From contig CAKSRS010000010.1 of the NCBI GenBank assembly GCA_934487205.1, positions 1-48,360 on the forward strand: a DNA stretch of 48,360 nucleotides, in the 5' to 3' direction. Position 1 is the stretch's first letter. Each line of letters opens with the position of its first letter. The translations under genes and the position numbers were made by a program. This DNA is from an uncultured Clostridia bacterium (lineage in GTDB: Bacteria; Bacillota; Clostridia; UBA1381). Under the pieces are notes generated by a model. That model was not told the DNA's origin and did no database searches. It saw only the letters and a list, made by a program, of their open reading frames with translations. Positions 35,564 to 44,324 of this stretch are shown in pieces.

Positions 35564-36041
35564 ATCCCTCCTTCAGAATATTTCGGAGCTTGTCCTTTGC
35601 GCGGCGCAAAAGTGAGCGCACGGTTGAGTCTTTTTGCGCGGTTATTTTTGAAATTTCCGCCGCGGAGTAACCTTCGTAATAATACATGTATATCACTATG
35701 CGGTACTTGGGCGGCAGGGACATAACCGCTTTTAAAACTTCGGAATCCGTGTTGTACTCGTCGTAAACGGCGGATTCCGCAATATCGTCTATGGAAACTT
35801 TGTTTTTGTTCCAAAACAGATTAAGCTTGTTTTTGCACATGTTTATTGTCGTGCGCACGAGCCATGCCTTTTCATGCGTTTCGTCGTTAAAATCTGGTTT
35901 TTTATCGACTATCTGTAAAAATACATCTTGTACAATATCTTCGGCGTCTGCTTTGTTGCCCAGATAGGTATATGAAATCCGCAGAACCATATTGATATAC
36001 TTGTCTGCCAAATAACTTATGTAATCTTGTGTGACCTTCAA
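35550..36041 (-). CDS. ECF-type RNA polymerase sigma factor
   Basis: The 163-residue protein has sigma region 2 (about 10-75: YINMVLRISYTYLGNKADAE then DIVQDVFLQIV) and region 4 (about 105-155: SLPPKYRIVIYMYYYEGYSA then EISKITAQKDSTVRSLLRRA). These regions are diagnostic for ECF factors. It is placed after the secreted DUF4367 protein gene (35-base gap) and overlaps the anti-sigma-like gene. ECF operons are often autoregulated, but I could not define its own promoter motif here with confidence. Confidence 0.93.
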   Translation of the reverse strand: MKVTQDYISYLADKYINMVLRISYTYLGNKADAEDIVQDVFLQIVDKKPDFNDETHEKAWLVRTTINMCKNKLNLFWNKNKVSIDDIAESAVYDEYNTDSEVLKAVMSLPPKYRIVIYMYYYEGYSAAEISKITAQKDSTVRSLLRRAKDKLRNILKEGYDFE

Positions 36042-36076
36042 GCAAACGCCTCCAATACCGTAATATTTCTATGTTT

Positions 36077-36955
36077 TTATTGAACGCTTGATATAATATC
36101 GGTTAATTCCGCATCGGTGAGTCCGCCGTCTGAATAAAGCGAGTAGGAATAGTCGCCGCTTGTCCAGATAATGCTTGCGGTTTTGTCCGATTTGCTCATC
36201 GTAACGTCGGTATTGCCGATTTTCACGGTTTTAATATCGGTGTAAACGTTATAGTCGCCGCTGATATCGTCTGTTCCCTTTGCTGTTCTGTACAAAATTT
36301 CGCTGTCGCCTTTTTTATAGAAAATCTGTACAAAATCGGTTGAAAGGGTGGAAATTTCATCAATTTCGTATCCCTTCGGAATATTTTTCGGGATTGACGG
36401 TGTAAAAGTAAGCACCTTTTTCGCATCGTCGATGGTTTTGTGCGATGTAAAAGGGTTGGGGATTTGCGTGTTTTCATCATCTTTGTCGCTGATTGCTATT
36501 ACGTTTCCGTCAATCTTAACGGCATTTTCATTGCAGTATAAAATGTTAAACATTTTTGCGGGGACAAATGTTGTTGCATTTACAAGCTCCGGTGCAGCGC
36601 CGAGCGATGTCGGTGCGCTCATGCCGATGGATTGTGAAGATGCCATGTAATAATTGTCCTCGTTTAAGTAAATCGTTGTGTTGACTGTGCCGTCATCAAG
36701 GGTTATTTCGCCGCGCTCCGCGCTCCAGTTTACCTTGAATCCGAGACTTTCTGCAACGGCGCGTACCGGAATCATCAGATTATCGCCCTTTTTATATACG
36801 GCATTTTCGCCGAGGTTGACGTTTTTGCCGTCAGCTGTTACCGTATATGCCTTATCGGGTGCGGCTGTCAAAGGCAGTTCGTCTGCGAATGCAGCGGGAA
36901 CAGCGGCTGATGCAAATGCGCCGCATGCGAGGATTGTACATATAATTTTTTTCAT
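36077..36955 (-). CDS. Secreted copper-amine-oxidase-N-like plus DUF4367-type protein
   Basis: The start is ATG 36955 (MKKIICTILACGAFASAAVP, a signal peptide), behind AAAGGAAG; the longer frame to 37009 has no ribosome site. The protein is 292 residues. Residues about 30-160 match the 'copper amine oxidase N-terminal' stalk domain common in Clostridia (DNLMIPVRAVAESLGFKVNW then SAERGEITLDDG). Residues about 185-290 are the same domain as in the anti-sigma-like protein (EILYRTAKGTDDISGDYNVY). It has no catalytic function that I can see. It is probably the first gene of the sigma operon and could compete for, or present, the signal seen by the anti-sigma protein. Confidence 0.8.
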   Translation of the reverse strand: MKKIICTILACGAFASAAVPAAFADELPLTAAPDKAYTVTADGKNVNLGENAVYKKGDNLMIPVRAVAESLGFKVNWSAERGEITLDDGTVNTTIYLNEDNYYMASSQSIGMSAPTSLGAAPELVNATTFVPAKMFNILYCNENAVKIDGNVIAISDKDDENTQIPNPFTSHKTIDDAKKVLTFTPSIPKNIPKGYEIDEISTLSTDFVQIFYKKGDSEILYRTAKGTDDISGDYNVYTDIKTVKIGNTDVTMSKSDKTASIIWTSGDYSYSLYSDGGLTDAELTDIISSVQ

Positions 36956-37072
36956 AATAATTACTTCCTTTCGGTTTGTTTTTGTGAGCTTGTTTTTTGA
37001 GGGCCTCACTTATAGAACAAACGGGAAAGGAAAAGTGTTGAATTTTTTTTGGAAAAATTTAAAAATATTTTT

Positions 37073-38794
37073 TTATCTGTAAATGTTGGCTTTTTTCAGA
37101 AGTGCCAGAATTTTGTCGCCCGCGGGCAGCTGTGCTATTTCTTCCGCCGACATAACCTTCATGCCGAAAATCAGAAGGAAATATACCGCGGCGGCAACGA
37201 TTATTGCCGCAATCAGCGCAATTGCATTGCCGACAAAGCCTGAGAGCAGAGTGTGCAGTAAAAATGCGCAGATACCCATTGCCGACGCGGCAATGAGCGG
37301 TTTTACGATGTATTTTTTCGGTGACAGCCGTATTGTTACCTGTTTTGACAGTACCGAGAAACTGTATGCGAAGGATATCGCCTGGCATGCGATGGAACTT
37401 ATCGGCGCGCCGTAAATATTGATTTCCGGGCGGCGGATAAGCAGAACGTTCAATATAAATTTAACGATACAGCCGAGCAGAAGTCCGGTTGCGGGCGCGA
37501 ATACCTTGCCCACGCCTTGCAGAGAGCCGGAAAGTGTCTGGTTAAGCGCGGTGAAAATCATCGCGACGGCGCTGATTTGCAGCAAATCATAGCCGAGACG
37601 TGCGTTGGGGTATAAAAGTCCGTAAATGCCCTTGGCAAGCGCGATATAACCGAAGGCGCACGGCAAAGCTATCAAAATGGATATCATCATGGAATATACA
37701 ACCTTTTCCGACGCGCTTTTTTTATCACCCTTGGCAAGCGCACCGGCGATTGACGGAACGAGTACGGTGGAAAATGATATGTTAATGGCAAGGGGCAGAT
37801 TTATAAGCGTATCGCTTTTGCTCAAAAGTCCGGAAAGGCGCGCCGCCTCTTTGGAAAGCTGTGCAAGAGTCGGATTTGCAATGGCGGCGGTGTTCCCGTG
37901 GGCGGGAATAAGCGTGCTGAACGCTATTTCTATGCCGCGTGTAATGGTAGCGGTGTCGATAATCCGGTTTACCGCGGAAATTACCGAGCCGAGTGAAATC
38001 GGGATTGAAATCAGGAGTATGCTTTTAAACATCTGACCGAGCGGTTTTGTCAGCGTTTCAACTTCGGTTGACGCAACGCGTTTTAAAATTTCCCGTCTGC
38101 GGCGATTGTAGAAAATGCCGAGATAGATAAAGCTGATGATTGTGGACAGCGTTGTCGCAACCTGTGCGCCGGACGCCATAAATACCGCGCGGGTGTTTTC
38201 GTCGTCCTCCGCCACGCCGAACAGAGTCATAAGTATTGACGGAAAACTTGCAAGCGCATAGACCACGGCAATTGTTAAAAAGCATTTAAAAAACTGCTCC
38301 AAAACCTGCGATGTGCTTGTGGCATGCATATTTTCCATGCCGACAAAATATCCGCGTATTACCGAGGAAAGACATACGAAAAGTATCGACGGCGCAAGGC
38401 ACATCATAACATAGCGCGTGTCGGGGAGGTGAACGATATAATCGGCGATTACGCCCGAACCGAAGTACAAAAATGCCGATGATGCAAAGCCTATGACGGA
38501 GAACAGCAGCATTGCTGATTTAAAAACCTTGTGCGCGCCCCTGTAGTCGCCGACGGCAACGCGCTCGGACGTCATTTTTGAAATGGCGTTCGGTATGCCG
38601 ATGGACGAAATCGCCAAAAGGAGCGTGTATATCTGAAATCCGACGTTGAGATATCCCGTGCCCAAATCGCCAAAACCGTCAAAATTGGTGATTACAACAC
38701 GGTAAATCATTCCCAAAAGTTTTACCGCAATCTGTGAAAACATCACGATTGCAACATTAAGCATAAACGAATTTTTCTTTTCCGATTTATTCAT
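37073..38794 (-). CDS. SpoVB/MurJ-like polysaccharide or lipid II flippase (MOP superfamily)
   Basis: The 573-residue membrane protein has about 14 hydrophobic helices and the MOP/MVF-type opening (VMFSQIAVKLLGMIYRVVIT). It also has GFQIYTLLLAISSIGIPNAI and SAVAMIFTALNQTLSGSLQG, typical of the SpoVB/YtgP/MurJ group. Such proteins flip lipid-linked cell-wall precursors; SpoVB acts in spore cortex formation. Which role applies cannot be told from sequence. The start ATG 38794 follows GAGGT. It is monocistronic by promoter and spacing. Confidence 0.88.
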   Translation of the reverse strand: MNKSEKKNSFMLNVAIVMFSQIAVKLLGMIYRVVITNFDGFGDLGTGYLNVGFQIYTLLLAISSIGIPNAISKMTSERVAVGDYRGAHKVFKSAMLLFSVIGFASSAFLYFGSGVIADYIVHLPDTRYVMMCLAPSILFVCLSSVIRGYFVGMENMHATSTSQVLEQFFKCFLTIAVVYALASFPSILMTLFGVAEDDENTRAVFMASGAQVATTLSTIISFIYLGIFYNRRRREILKRVASTEVETLTKPLGQMFKSILLISIPISLGSVISAVNRIIDTATITRGIEIAFSTLIPAHGNTAAIANPTLAQLSKEAARLSGLLSKSDTLINLPLAINISFSTVLVPSIAGALAKGDKKSASEKVVYSMMISILIALPCAFGYIALAKGIYGLLYPNARLGYDLLQISAVAMIFTALNQTLSGSLQGVGKVFAPATGLLLGCIVKFILNVLLIRRPEINIYGAPISSIACQAISFAYSFSVLSKQVTIRLSPKKYIVKPLIAASAMGICAFLLHTLLSGFVGNAIALIAAIIVAAAVYFLLIFGMKVMSAEEIAQLPAGDKILALLKKANIYR

Positions 38795-38834
38795 ATATAT
38801 ACCTCATAAGTTATTTTATCAAAAGCATATCTAT

Positions 38835-38863
38835 ATTATATGACAAATAACGGCTATTATCAA
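38835..38863 (-). promoter_or_regulatory. Promoter of the flippase gene
   Basis: On the minus strand TTGATA (38858-38863), a 17-base spacer and TATAAT (38835-38840) lie about 41 bases before the start codon. Confidence 0.75.
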
Positions 38864-38912
38864 GTAATTTATACAAATTTTAGCAAAGTTGCAAAATATG
38901 CATGAAATTACC

Positions 38913-38941
38913 TTGACAATAATGTGCGAAAAGAATAAAAT
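38913..38941 (+). promoter_or_regulatory. hisS-aspS promoter
   Basis: TTGACA (38913-38918), a 17-base spacer and TAAAAT (38936-38941) lie about 45 bases before hisS. No T-box leader (no GGTGG specifier element or long leader) is present, which is unlike many Firmicute synthetase operons. Confidence 0.75.
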
Positions 38942-38985
38942 AGTATATGGACTTGAATTAATCTTTAAACGGAAAGGATATAATT

Positions 38986-40236
38986 ATGTTAATAACCAAA
39001 GCACCAAAAGGTACCGAGGACTTGCTGCCGAAGGACAGCTACCGCTGGCAGTATCTTGAAGAAAAATTCCGCGAGGTTTGCAAAAATTTCGGCTACAGGG
39101 AAATCCGCGTGCCGACCTTCGAGCACTCCGAGCTTTTTGAACGCGGCGTGGGCGATACGACCGACGTTGTGGAAAAACAGATGTACACATTTAATGACAA
39201 GGGCGGAAGGAGCATAACGCTGCGCCCGGAAGGAACGTCGTCAGTTGCGCGCTGTTATCTTGAAAGAAATCTGTATGCGGACACTCTGCCGCTGAAAATG
39301 TGGTACGAGCTGCCGTGTTTCCGCTATGAAAATAAGCAAAAGGGACGCCTGCGCGAGTTTCACCAGTTCGGCGTGGAGGCGTTCGGGTCAAAGGGACCGT
39401 CGATTGATGCCGAGGTTTTGACTCTTGCGATTACTTTTTTGAAAAATGCGGGACTTACCGATTTATCGGTAAATATAAACAGCATCGGCTGCCCGGAATG
39501 TCGGAAAAAATATAATGAAGTATTGCGCGATTTCCTGCGCCCGCATCTTTCGGAATTGTGCGGAACGTGCAAGTCGCGTTTTGAGCGCAATCCGCTGCGT
39601 ATACTGGACTGCAAATCGGAAATCTGCCAAAAAATCGCGTCGGGTGCGCCGCGTCTTTTGGACTACATTTGCGACGATTGCCGCGAACATTTCGAAAGCT
39701 TTAAAAAATCTCTTGACAATGTCGGAATTTCGTATAAAGTGGACGACGGCATAGTGCGCGGTCTCGATTATTACACGAAAACCGTATTTGAAATAATTTC
39801 CGGCCCGTTCACGGTTTGCGGCGGCGGACGTTATGACGGACTTGTGGAGGAATTTGGCGGCGACCCGACTCCGGCAATCGGATTCGGACTGGGCATCGAG
39901 CGTTTGCTTTTGCGCCTTGATGAACTCGGCGTGGAAATCCCCGATGCGGGAAAGCCGGATTTATATATCGCACCGCTCGGCGAAACGGCGGCAAGCGCCG
40001 CGCAGACGCTCTGCTTTAAACTGCGTACGGCGGGGATTGCGGCGGAAACCGACCATATGTCGCGCGGGCTGAAACCGCAGATGAAATATTCAAACAAAAT
40101 CGGTGCGCGGTATACTCTTGTTTTGGGCGACAGCGAACTGGAAACAGGAAGCGTTAAACTGAAAAACATGGAAACCGGTGAGCAGACCGATACTTCTTTG
40201 GATAAATTGACGGATTTTTTTATGGAGGACAGATAA
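38986..40236 (+). CDS. hisS: Histidyl-tRNA synthetase
   Basis: The 416-residue class II synthetase is complete. It has motif 2 (CFRYENKQKGRLREFHQFGV), the histidine-specific motifs GLDYYTKTVFE and GGGRYDGL, and motif 3 GFGLGIERLLL. The C-terminal anticodon-binding domain runs from about 325 to 410. The start is ATG 38986 behind GGAAAGGA. It is two bases upstream of aspS, a common pairing in Firmicutes. Confidence 0.98.
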   Translation: MLITKAPKGTEDLLPKDSYRWQYLEEKFREVCKNFGYREIRVPTFEHSELFERGVGDTTDVVEKQMYTFNDKGGRSITLRPEGTSSVARCYLERNLYADTLPLKMWYELPCFRYENKQKGRLREFHQFGVEAFGSKGPSIDAEVLTLAITFLKNAGLTDLSVNINSIGCPECRKKYNEVLRDFLRPHLSELCGTCKSRFERNPLRILDCKSEICQKIASGAPRLLDYICDDCREHFESFKKSLDNVGISYKVDDGIVRGLDYYTKTVFEIISGPFTVCGGGRYDGLVEEFGGDPTPAIGFGLGIERLLLRLDELGVEIPDAGKPDLYIAPLGETAASAAQTLCFKLRTAGIAAETDHMSRGLKPQMKYSNKIGARYTLVLGDSELETGSVKLKNMETGEQTDTSLDKLTDFFMEDR

Positions 40237-40238
40237 TT

Positions 40239-42011
40239 ATGGATACGATGAAGGGTTTAAAACGTACGCATTACTGCGGCGAGGTTGAAGGCATAGGAAA
40301 CACGGTTGTTGTCGGCGGATATGTGCAGAAAATCCGCGATATGGGCACGCTGATTTTTATTGATTTGCGTGACAGAACCGGCATTGTTCAGCTTGCGTTT
40401 GACGATACCACCGCGCGCGAAGTGTTTGAAAAAGCGGCGCAGTGCCACAGCGAATATGTGCTCTTGGCAAAGGGTGTTGTTCGTGAGCGCGAGAGTAAAA
40501 ACGCGGCGATTAAGACCGGAAATATTGAAATTTTTGTTGATGATTTGCGTATTCTCGCAAAAGCGCAGACCCCGCCTTTCGAAATTACGGACGAAACGAA
40601 TGTAAATGAGGAATTGCGCTTAAAATACAGATATCTTGATTTAAGACGCGCGCCGCTGCAGAGAAATATCATGATGCGCAGCAAAATCGCAAAGTGCGCG
40701 CGCGATTACTTTGCGGAAAACGGCTTTATCGAAATCGAAACGCCGATGATGATGAAATCGACGCCGGAGGGTGCGCGCGATTATCTTGTTCCGTCAAGAG
40801 TGCATCACGGCAAGTTTTATGCGCTGCCGCAATCGCCGCAGATTTATAAGCAGTTGCTGATGATTGCGGGTTATGACCGCTATATTCAGCTTGCGCGCTG
40901 TTTTCGCGATGAGGACTTGCGCGCCGACCGACAGCCGGAATTTACACAGATAGATATGGAAATGTCTTTTGCGGAAGTGGAAGATATTCAGGAAATTGTC
41001 GAAGGCTTTATTGCGGATTTGTTCAAGAAAATTCTTGATAAGGATATCCCGCTGCCGCTGCCGCGCCTCACCTACCGCGACGCTATGGAGCGCTACGGTT
41101 CGGACAAGCCCGATACGCGTTTCGGCATGGAAATACAGGATATTTCCGACTTGGTTAAATCATGCGATTTCGGCGTATTCACATCGGCAATCGAAAACGG
41201 CGGCTCGGTACGTGCAATTGTTGCAAAAAATGCCGTTTCAGTTTATACAAGAAAAGAAATCGACCGTCTTACCGAATTTGCACGCGGAATAGGCGCGAAG
41301 GGTCTTGCATATATTCGCTGGGTAGACGATGCGCCGAACTGCTCTTTTGCAAAATTCATGAAAGAGGGCGAATTGGAATCAATTCTTGAACGCGTCGGCG
41401 CTGAAAAGGGTGACCTTGTGCTGATTGTTGCGGATAAAAATAAAGTTGTTCTGCCTACATTGGGTGCGCTGAGACTTAAAATAGCGAAACATCTTGATGT
41501 TATCCCGGATAAATTCAATTTCCTGTGGGTTACGGAATTCCCGTTTTTTGAATATAATGAAGAAACGGGCAATTGGGACGCAATGCATCACCCGTTCACG
41601 ATGCCTATGGACGAATGTATCAAGTATCTTGATTCCGACCCGGAAAAAGTCATTGCAAAAGCGTATGATTTGGTTCTCAACGGCACGGAATTATCAAGCG
41701 GTTCAATAAGAATTACCGATTATGAACTTCAGCAGAAAATGTTTGAGGCGCTCGGTCTTACCGATGAGGAAATCGAGGCTAAATTCGGATTTTTGGTTGA
41801 GGCGTACAAGTACGGCGCGGCACCGCACGGCGGCTGCGGAATAGGTCTTGACCGTCTGGCGATGATTATGTGCGGCGCAGACAGCTTAAAAGACGTTACC
41901 GCATTCCCGAAGGTTCAGAATGCGTCCGAACTTATGTCAAATGCGCCGTCTACAGTTGACAGCGCTCAGCTTACCGATTTGGCGATAAGCATTATCGACC
42001 GTGAAGAATAA
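40239..42011 (+). CDS. aspS: Aspartyl-tRNA synthetase (bacterial type)
   Basis: The 590-residue class II synthetase has an N-terminal OB anticodon domain (about 1-115) and motif 2 (RCFRDEDLRADRQPEFTQID). The bacterial GAD insertion lies at about 290-420, and motif 3 is GCGIGLDRLAMIMCG. Length equals that of the bacterial type. GGAGG at 40224-40228, inside the end of hisS, supplies the ribosome site. Whether it also charges tRNA-Asn cannot be told here. Confidence 0.98.
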   Translation: MDTMKGLKRTHYCGEVEGIGNTVVVGGYVQKIRDMGTLIFIDLRDRTGIVQLAFDDTTAREVFEKAAQCHSEYVLLAKGVVRERESKNAAIKTGNIEIFVDDLRILAKAQTPPFEITDETNVNEELRLKYRYLDLRRAPLQRNIMMRSKIAKCARDYFAENGFIEIETPMMMKSTPEGARDYLVPSRVHHGKFYALPQSPQIYKQLLMIAGYDRYIQLARCFRDEDLRADRQPEFTQIDMEMSFAEVEDIQEIVEGFIADLFKKILDKDIPLPLPRLTYRDAMERYGSDKPDTRFGMEIQDISDLVKSCDFGVFTSAIENGGSVRAIVAKNAVSVYTRKEIDRLTEFARGIGAKGLAYIRWVDDAPNCSFAKFMKEGELESILERVGAEKGDLVLIVADKNKVVLPTLGALRLKIAKHLDVIPDKFNFLWVTEFPFFEYNEETGNWDAMHHPFTMPMDECIKYLDSDPEKVIAKAYDLVLNGTELSSGSIRITDYELQQKMFEALGLTDEEIEAKFGFLVEAYKYGAAPHGGCGIGLDRLAMIMCGADSLKDVTAFPKVQNASELMSNAPSTVDSAQLTDLAISIIDREE

Positions 42012-42071
42012 CGGTTTTACGCCGTCTTTCAATGGTTTGAAAAATAATTTGTGCTTTTTTGTCAAAAAATG

Positions 42072-42100
42072 TTTACAAATGCAAAAAAGTATGATATAAT
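42072..42100 (+). promoter_or_regulatory. uraA-pyrR promoter
   Basis: TTTACA (42072-42077), a 17-base spacer and the extended -10 TGATATAAT (hexamer 42095-42100) lie upstream. Transcription would start near 42107, just before the PyrR-binding element. Confidence 0.8.
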
Positions 42101-42119
42101 GAAAAAAATGAATGAGAAA

Positions 42120-42209
42120 TCTTTAATTCGATGCAGAGACATCGGCAAGAGGAATTTTAAGTAAGCATGGGTGTGCCTTGTCTGTTTCTGCGCGGACAAG
42201 GCATTTTTT
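42120..42209 (+). promoter_or_regulatory. PyrR-responsive transcription attenuator
   Basis: The PyrR-binding hairpin has a lower stem CTTTAATT/AATTTTAAG and an upper stem CGATG (42129-42133)/CATCG (42140-42144). The hexaloop CAGAGA (42134-42139) fits the CNGNGA consensus, and GCAAGAGG follows. The terminator is TGCCTTGTC (42174-42182) paired with GACAAGGCA (42195-42203) plus six T. An antiterminator is possible: GCAGAGACA (42133-42141) with TGTTTCTGC (42183-42191) and CAAG (42146-42149) with CTTG (42177-42180). PyrR with UMP would hold the first hairpin, release the terminator strand and stop transcription of uraA-pyrR. Confidence 0.88.
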
Positions 42210-42238
42210 ATTCCGTAAAAAATAAGGAGAGTGTAAAA

Positions 42239-43711
42239 ATGAAACTAATTTACGATGTGGAAGACAAACCGGCATTCAGGCATAATCTGGTGTTCGCAAT
42301 CCAGCAATTGCTTGCAATTATTGCGGCGACGCTTTTGGTGCCGACCTTGGTAAACAGTATTTCCAAAACGGAAATGATGAGTCAGGCTGCGGCGCTGTTC
42401 GGCGCGGGTGCGGGAACTTTGTTCTACATATGGTGCACCAAGAAAAAGAGCCCGGTATTTTTGGGCAGTTCGTTTGCGTTTATCGCACCGCTTGCGAGCG
42501 CATGCGTTTTTGGATACTTCGGTATTCTTGTAGGCGTGCTTTTTGCGGCGCTTGTGTACGTTGTGATTGCAATCGTAATTCACTTTGTCGGAACAAATTG
42601 GGTAGATAAGCTTTTGCCGCCGGTTATCATCGGGCCGACAGTATCATTAATCGGTTTAAGTCTTTGTGGTTCGGCTATTCAGAACCTCAACAATACATCG
42701 GGCGGAGACTACAACCTGCTTGCGATTTTGTGCGGACTTATTACTTTTGCGGCAACTGTTTATGCATCAGTAAAGGGCAGCCGTACGGCGAAATTGATAC
42801 CGTTCATTATCGGTATTGCTGCCGGATATGTTGCGGCGTCGCTGTTTACGGTTATCGGAAATCTCACGGGAATTGAGTATATGCAGCTTGTTGATTACAC
42901 ACCGCTTATTGACAATTTCAAAAATATCACTCTTGAAAGCTTTGTAAGCGTACCGAAATTTACGGCAATCGCAGCTGTAAAGGAAGGATTTAAACTGGAT
43001 GGTACGGCAATTTCGCAGCTTGCGTTGCTGTTTGCGCCGGTTGCATTCGTTGTTCTTGCAGAACATATTGCCGACCACAAGAACCTCGGTTCGGTTATCG
43101 AAAGAGACCTTATCACAGAGCCGGGTCTTGAAAAAACACTCTTGGGTGACGGCGTAGGATCGTTCATCGGAGCAATTTTCGGCGGCTGCCCGAACACAAC
43201 ATACGGCGAAAGCGTAGGCTGTGTTGCCATCACGGGAAATGCGTCAACATCGACGATTGTCCTCACGGCAATTCTTGCAATGCTGCTGTCATTCTTCGCG
43301 CCGGTTATTGAACTTATCAATACAATTCCGGCATGCGTAATCGGCGGTATCTGCATAGCGTTGTACGGATTTATTGCGGTAAGCGGTTTGAAAATGCTGC
43401 AAGAGGACGTGGATTTGGGAGATTCAAAGAATTTGTTCGTAGTAAGCTCAATTCTTGTAACGGGTATCGGCGGATTGGAGCTCAATCTCGGCAAAGTCAC
43501 AATAACGGGAATTGCAACAGCTTTGATTATAGGTATCATCACAAACCTTATTGTATCGGAAAAGAAGAAAACAATTACCTGCACCGCGGACTGTACACCG
43601 GAGCAAGACGCCGAGGCGAACGAATTTGCGAAAGCAGTCCTTGCCGCAGCGAATGAGGAAGAAAATATTGAAGAAACGGCAGTAGAGGAAAACAAGGACG
43701 ATATTCTGTAA
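42239..43711 (+). CDS. uraA: Uracil permease (NCS2 family)
   Basis: The start is ATG 42239 behind AAGGAGA; the longer frame back to 42167 runs through the terminator hairpin and is spurious. The 490-residue protein has about 12-14 membrane segments and NCS2 features: QQLLAIIAATLLVPTLV, VFLGSSFAFIAPL, the helix-8 AEHIADH motif and GGCPNTTYGESVG. It imports uracil. Control by the PyrR attenuator and co-transcription with pyrR support uracil over xanthine as substrate. A charged Glu-rich tail (about 455-490) is longer than in E. coli UraA. Confidence 0.95.
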   Translation: MKLIYDVEDKPAFRHNLVFAIQQLLAIIAATLLVPTLVNSISKTEMMSQAAALFGAGAGTLFYIWCTKKKSPVFLGSSFAFIAPLASACVFGYFGILVGVLFAALVYVVIAIVIHFVGTNWVDKLLPPVIIGPTVSLIGLSLCGSAIQNLNNTSGGDYNLLAILCGLITFAATVYASVKGSRTAKLIPFIIGIAAGYVAASLFTVIGNLTGIEYMQLVDYTPLIDNFKNITLESFVSVPKFTAIAAVKEGFKLDGTAISQLALLFAPVAFVVLAEHIADHKNLGSVIERDLITEPGLEKTLLGDGVGSFIGAIFGGCPNTTYGESVGCVAITGNASTSTIVLTAILAMLLSFFAPVIELINTIPACVIGGICIALYGFIAVSGLKMLQEDVDLGDSKNLFVVSSILVTGIGGLELNLGKVTITGIATALIIGIITNLIVSEKKKTITCTADCTPEQDAEANEFAKAVLAAANEEENIEETAVEENKDDIL

Positions 43712-43713
43712 TC

Positions 43714-44256
43714 ATGAAATTTAAAGCAGATTTATTTGATGAAAATGCTGTCAGACGTGCAATCACGCGAATAGCTCACGAGATTACGGAAAAAAACGTA
43801 ACGGTGGACGATTTGTGTATCGTAGGGATAAAAACACGCGGAATACCGCTTGCCAACCGTCTTGCCGACGCGATTTACAAAATCGAAGGAAAGCATATAA
43901 CGGTAGGAACGCTTGATATATCACAGTTTCGCGATGATATCCCCGTCCCGGGGCGGGAGGATACCGCAGCAGAAAGCAATCGGCTCGATTTCCCGATTAC
44001 GGGAAAAAGCATAATCCTTGTAGACGACGTAATATGTACGGGGCGCACGGTTCGGGCGGCGCTTGACGCTGTTTTGTCGAACGGGCGGGCGTCAAAAATT
44101 CAGTTGGCGGTTCTTGTGGACAGAGGACACCGCGAATTGCCGATACGTCCCGACTATGTGGGCAAAAATGTTCCGACGTCGAGAAATGAAATCGTGAGAG
44201 TTAAACTTGCGGAAGCGGACGGTCAGGACAGCGTGGAACTGTTCGATATCGAATAA
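43714..44256 (+). CDS. pyrR: Bifunctional pyrimidine operon regulator/uracil phosphoribosyltransferase PyrR
   Basis: The 180-residue protein is complete, with the PRPP-binding motif ILVDDVICTGRTVRAAL and GIKTRGIPLANRLADAI near the N-terminus. LDISQFRDDI and VDRGHRELPIRPDYVGKN are specific for PyrR. It binds the mRNA hairpin upstream of uraA when UMP is high and can make UMP from uracil and PRPP. It starts two bases after uraA with no strong ribosome site, so translation is probably coupled. The rest of the pyr biosynthetic genes are not in the window. Confidence 0.97.
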   Translation: MKFKADLFDENAVRRAITRIAHEITEKNVTVDDLCIVGIKTRGIPLANRLADAIYKIEGKHITVGTLDISQFRDDIPVPGREDTAAESNRLDFPITGKSIILVDDVICTGRTVRAALDAVLSNGRASKIQLAVLVDRGHRELPIRPDYVGKNVPTSRNEIVRVKLAEADGQDSVELFDIE

Positions 44257-44261
44257 TAAAT

Positions 44262-44319
44262 ACGGGCAATATTAACCGATTACCCAAAACTTGGGATTCG
44301 GAATATTGCCCGTTTTTTT
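44262..44319 (+). terminator. uraA-pyrR operon terminator
   Basis: ACGGGCAATATT (44262-44273) pairs perfectly with AATATTGCCCGT (44302-44313), followed by seven T. A second small hairpin (CCCAA...TTGGG) lies in the loop. Confidence 0.9.
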
Positions 44320-44324
44320 GCAAG

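Noticed and set aside
37010..37072. Intrinsic terminator after the flippase gene
   Set aside because: Only A/T-rich, GC-free pairing is visible, so no terminator can be supported here.
36956..37072. ECF-type promoter before the sigma operon
   Set aside because: Several AAC-like and CGT-like words occur, but none has the 16-17-base spacing expected of ECF -35/-10 elements, so no site is called.
42167..42238. Upstream in-frame start of the uracil permease
   Set aside because: The extension is read through the terminator hairpin. ATG 42239 has AAGGAGA at the right distance and matches the NCS2 N-terminus.
42895..43695. 266-residue antisense ORF over uraA
   Set aside because: It is a low-complexity Ser/Ile/Ala shadow of the uraA codons, with no promoter or ribosome site. 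The permease on the other strand is certain.
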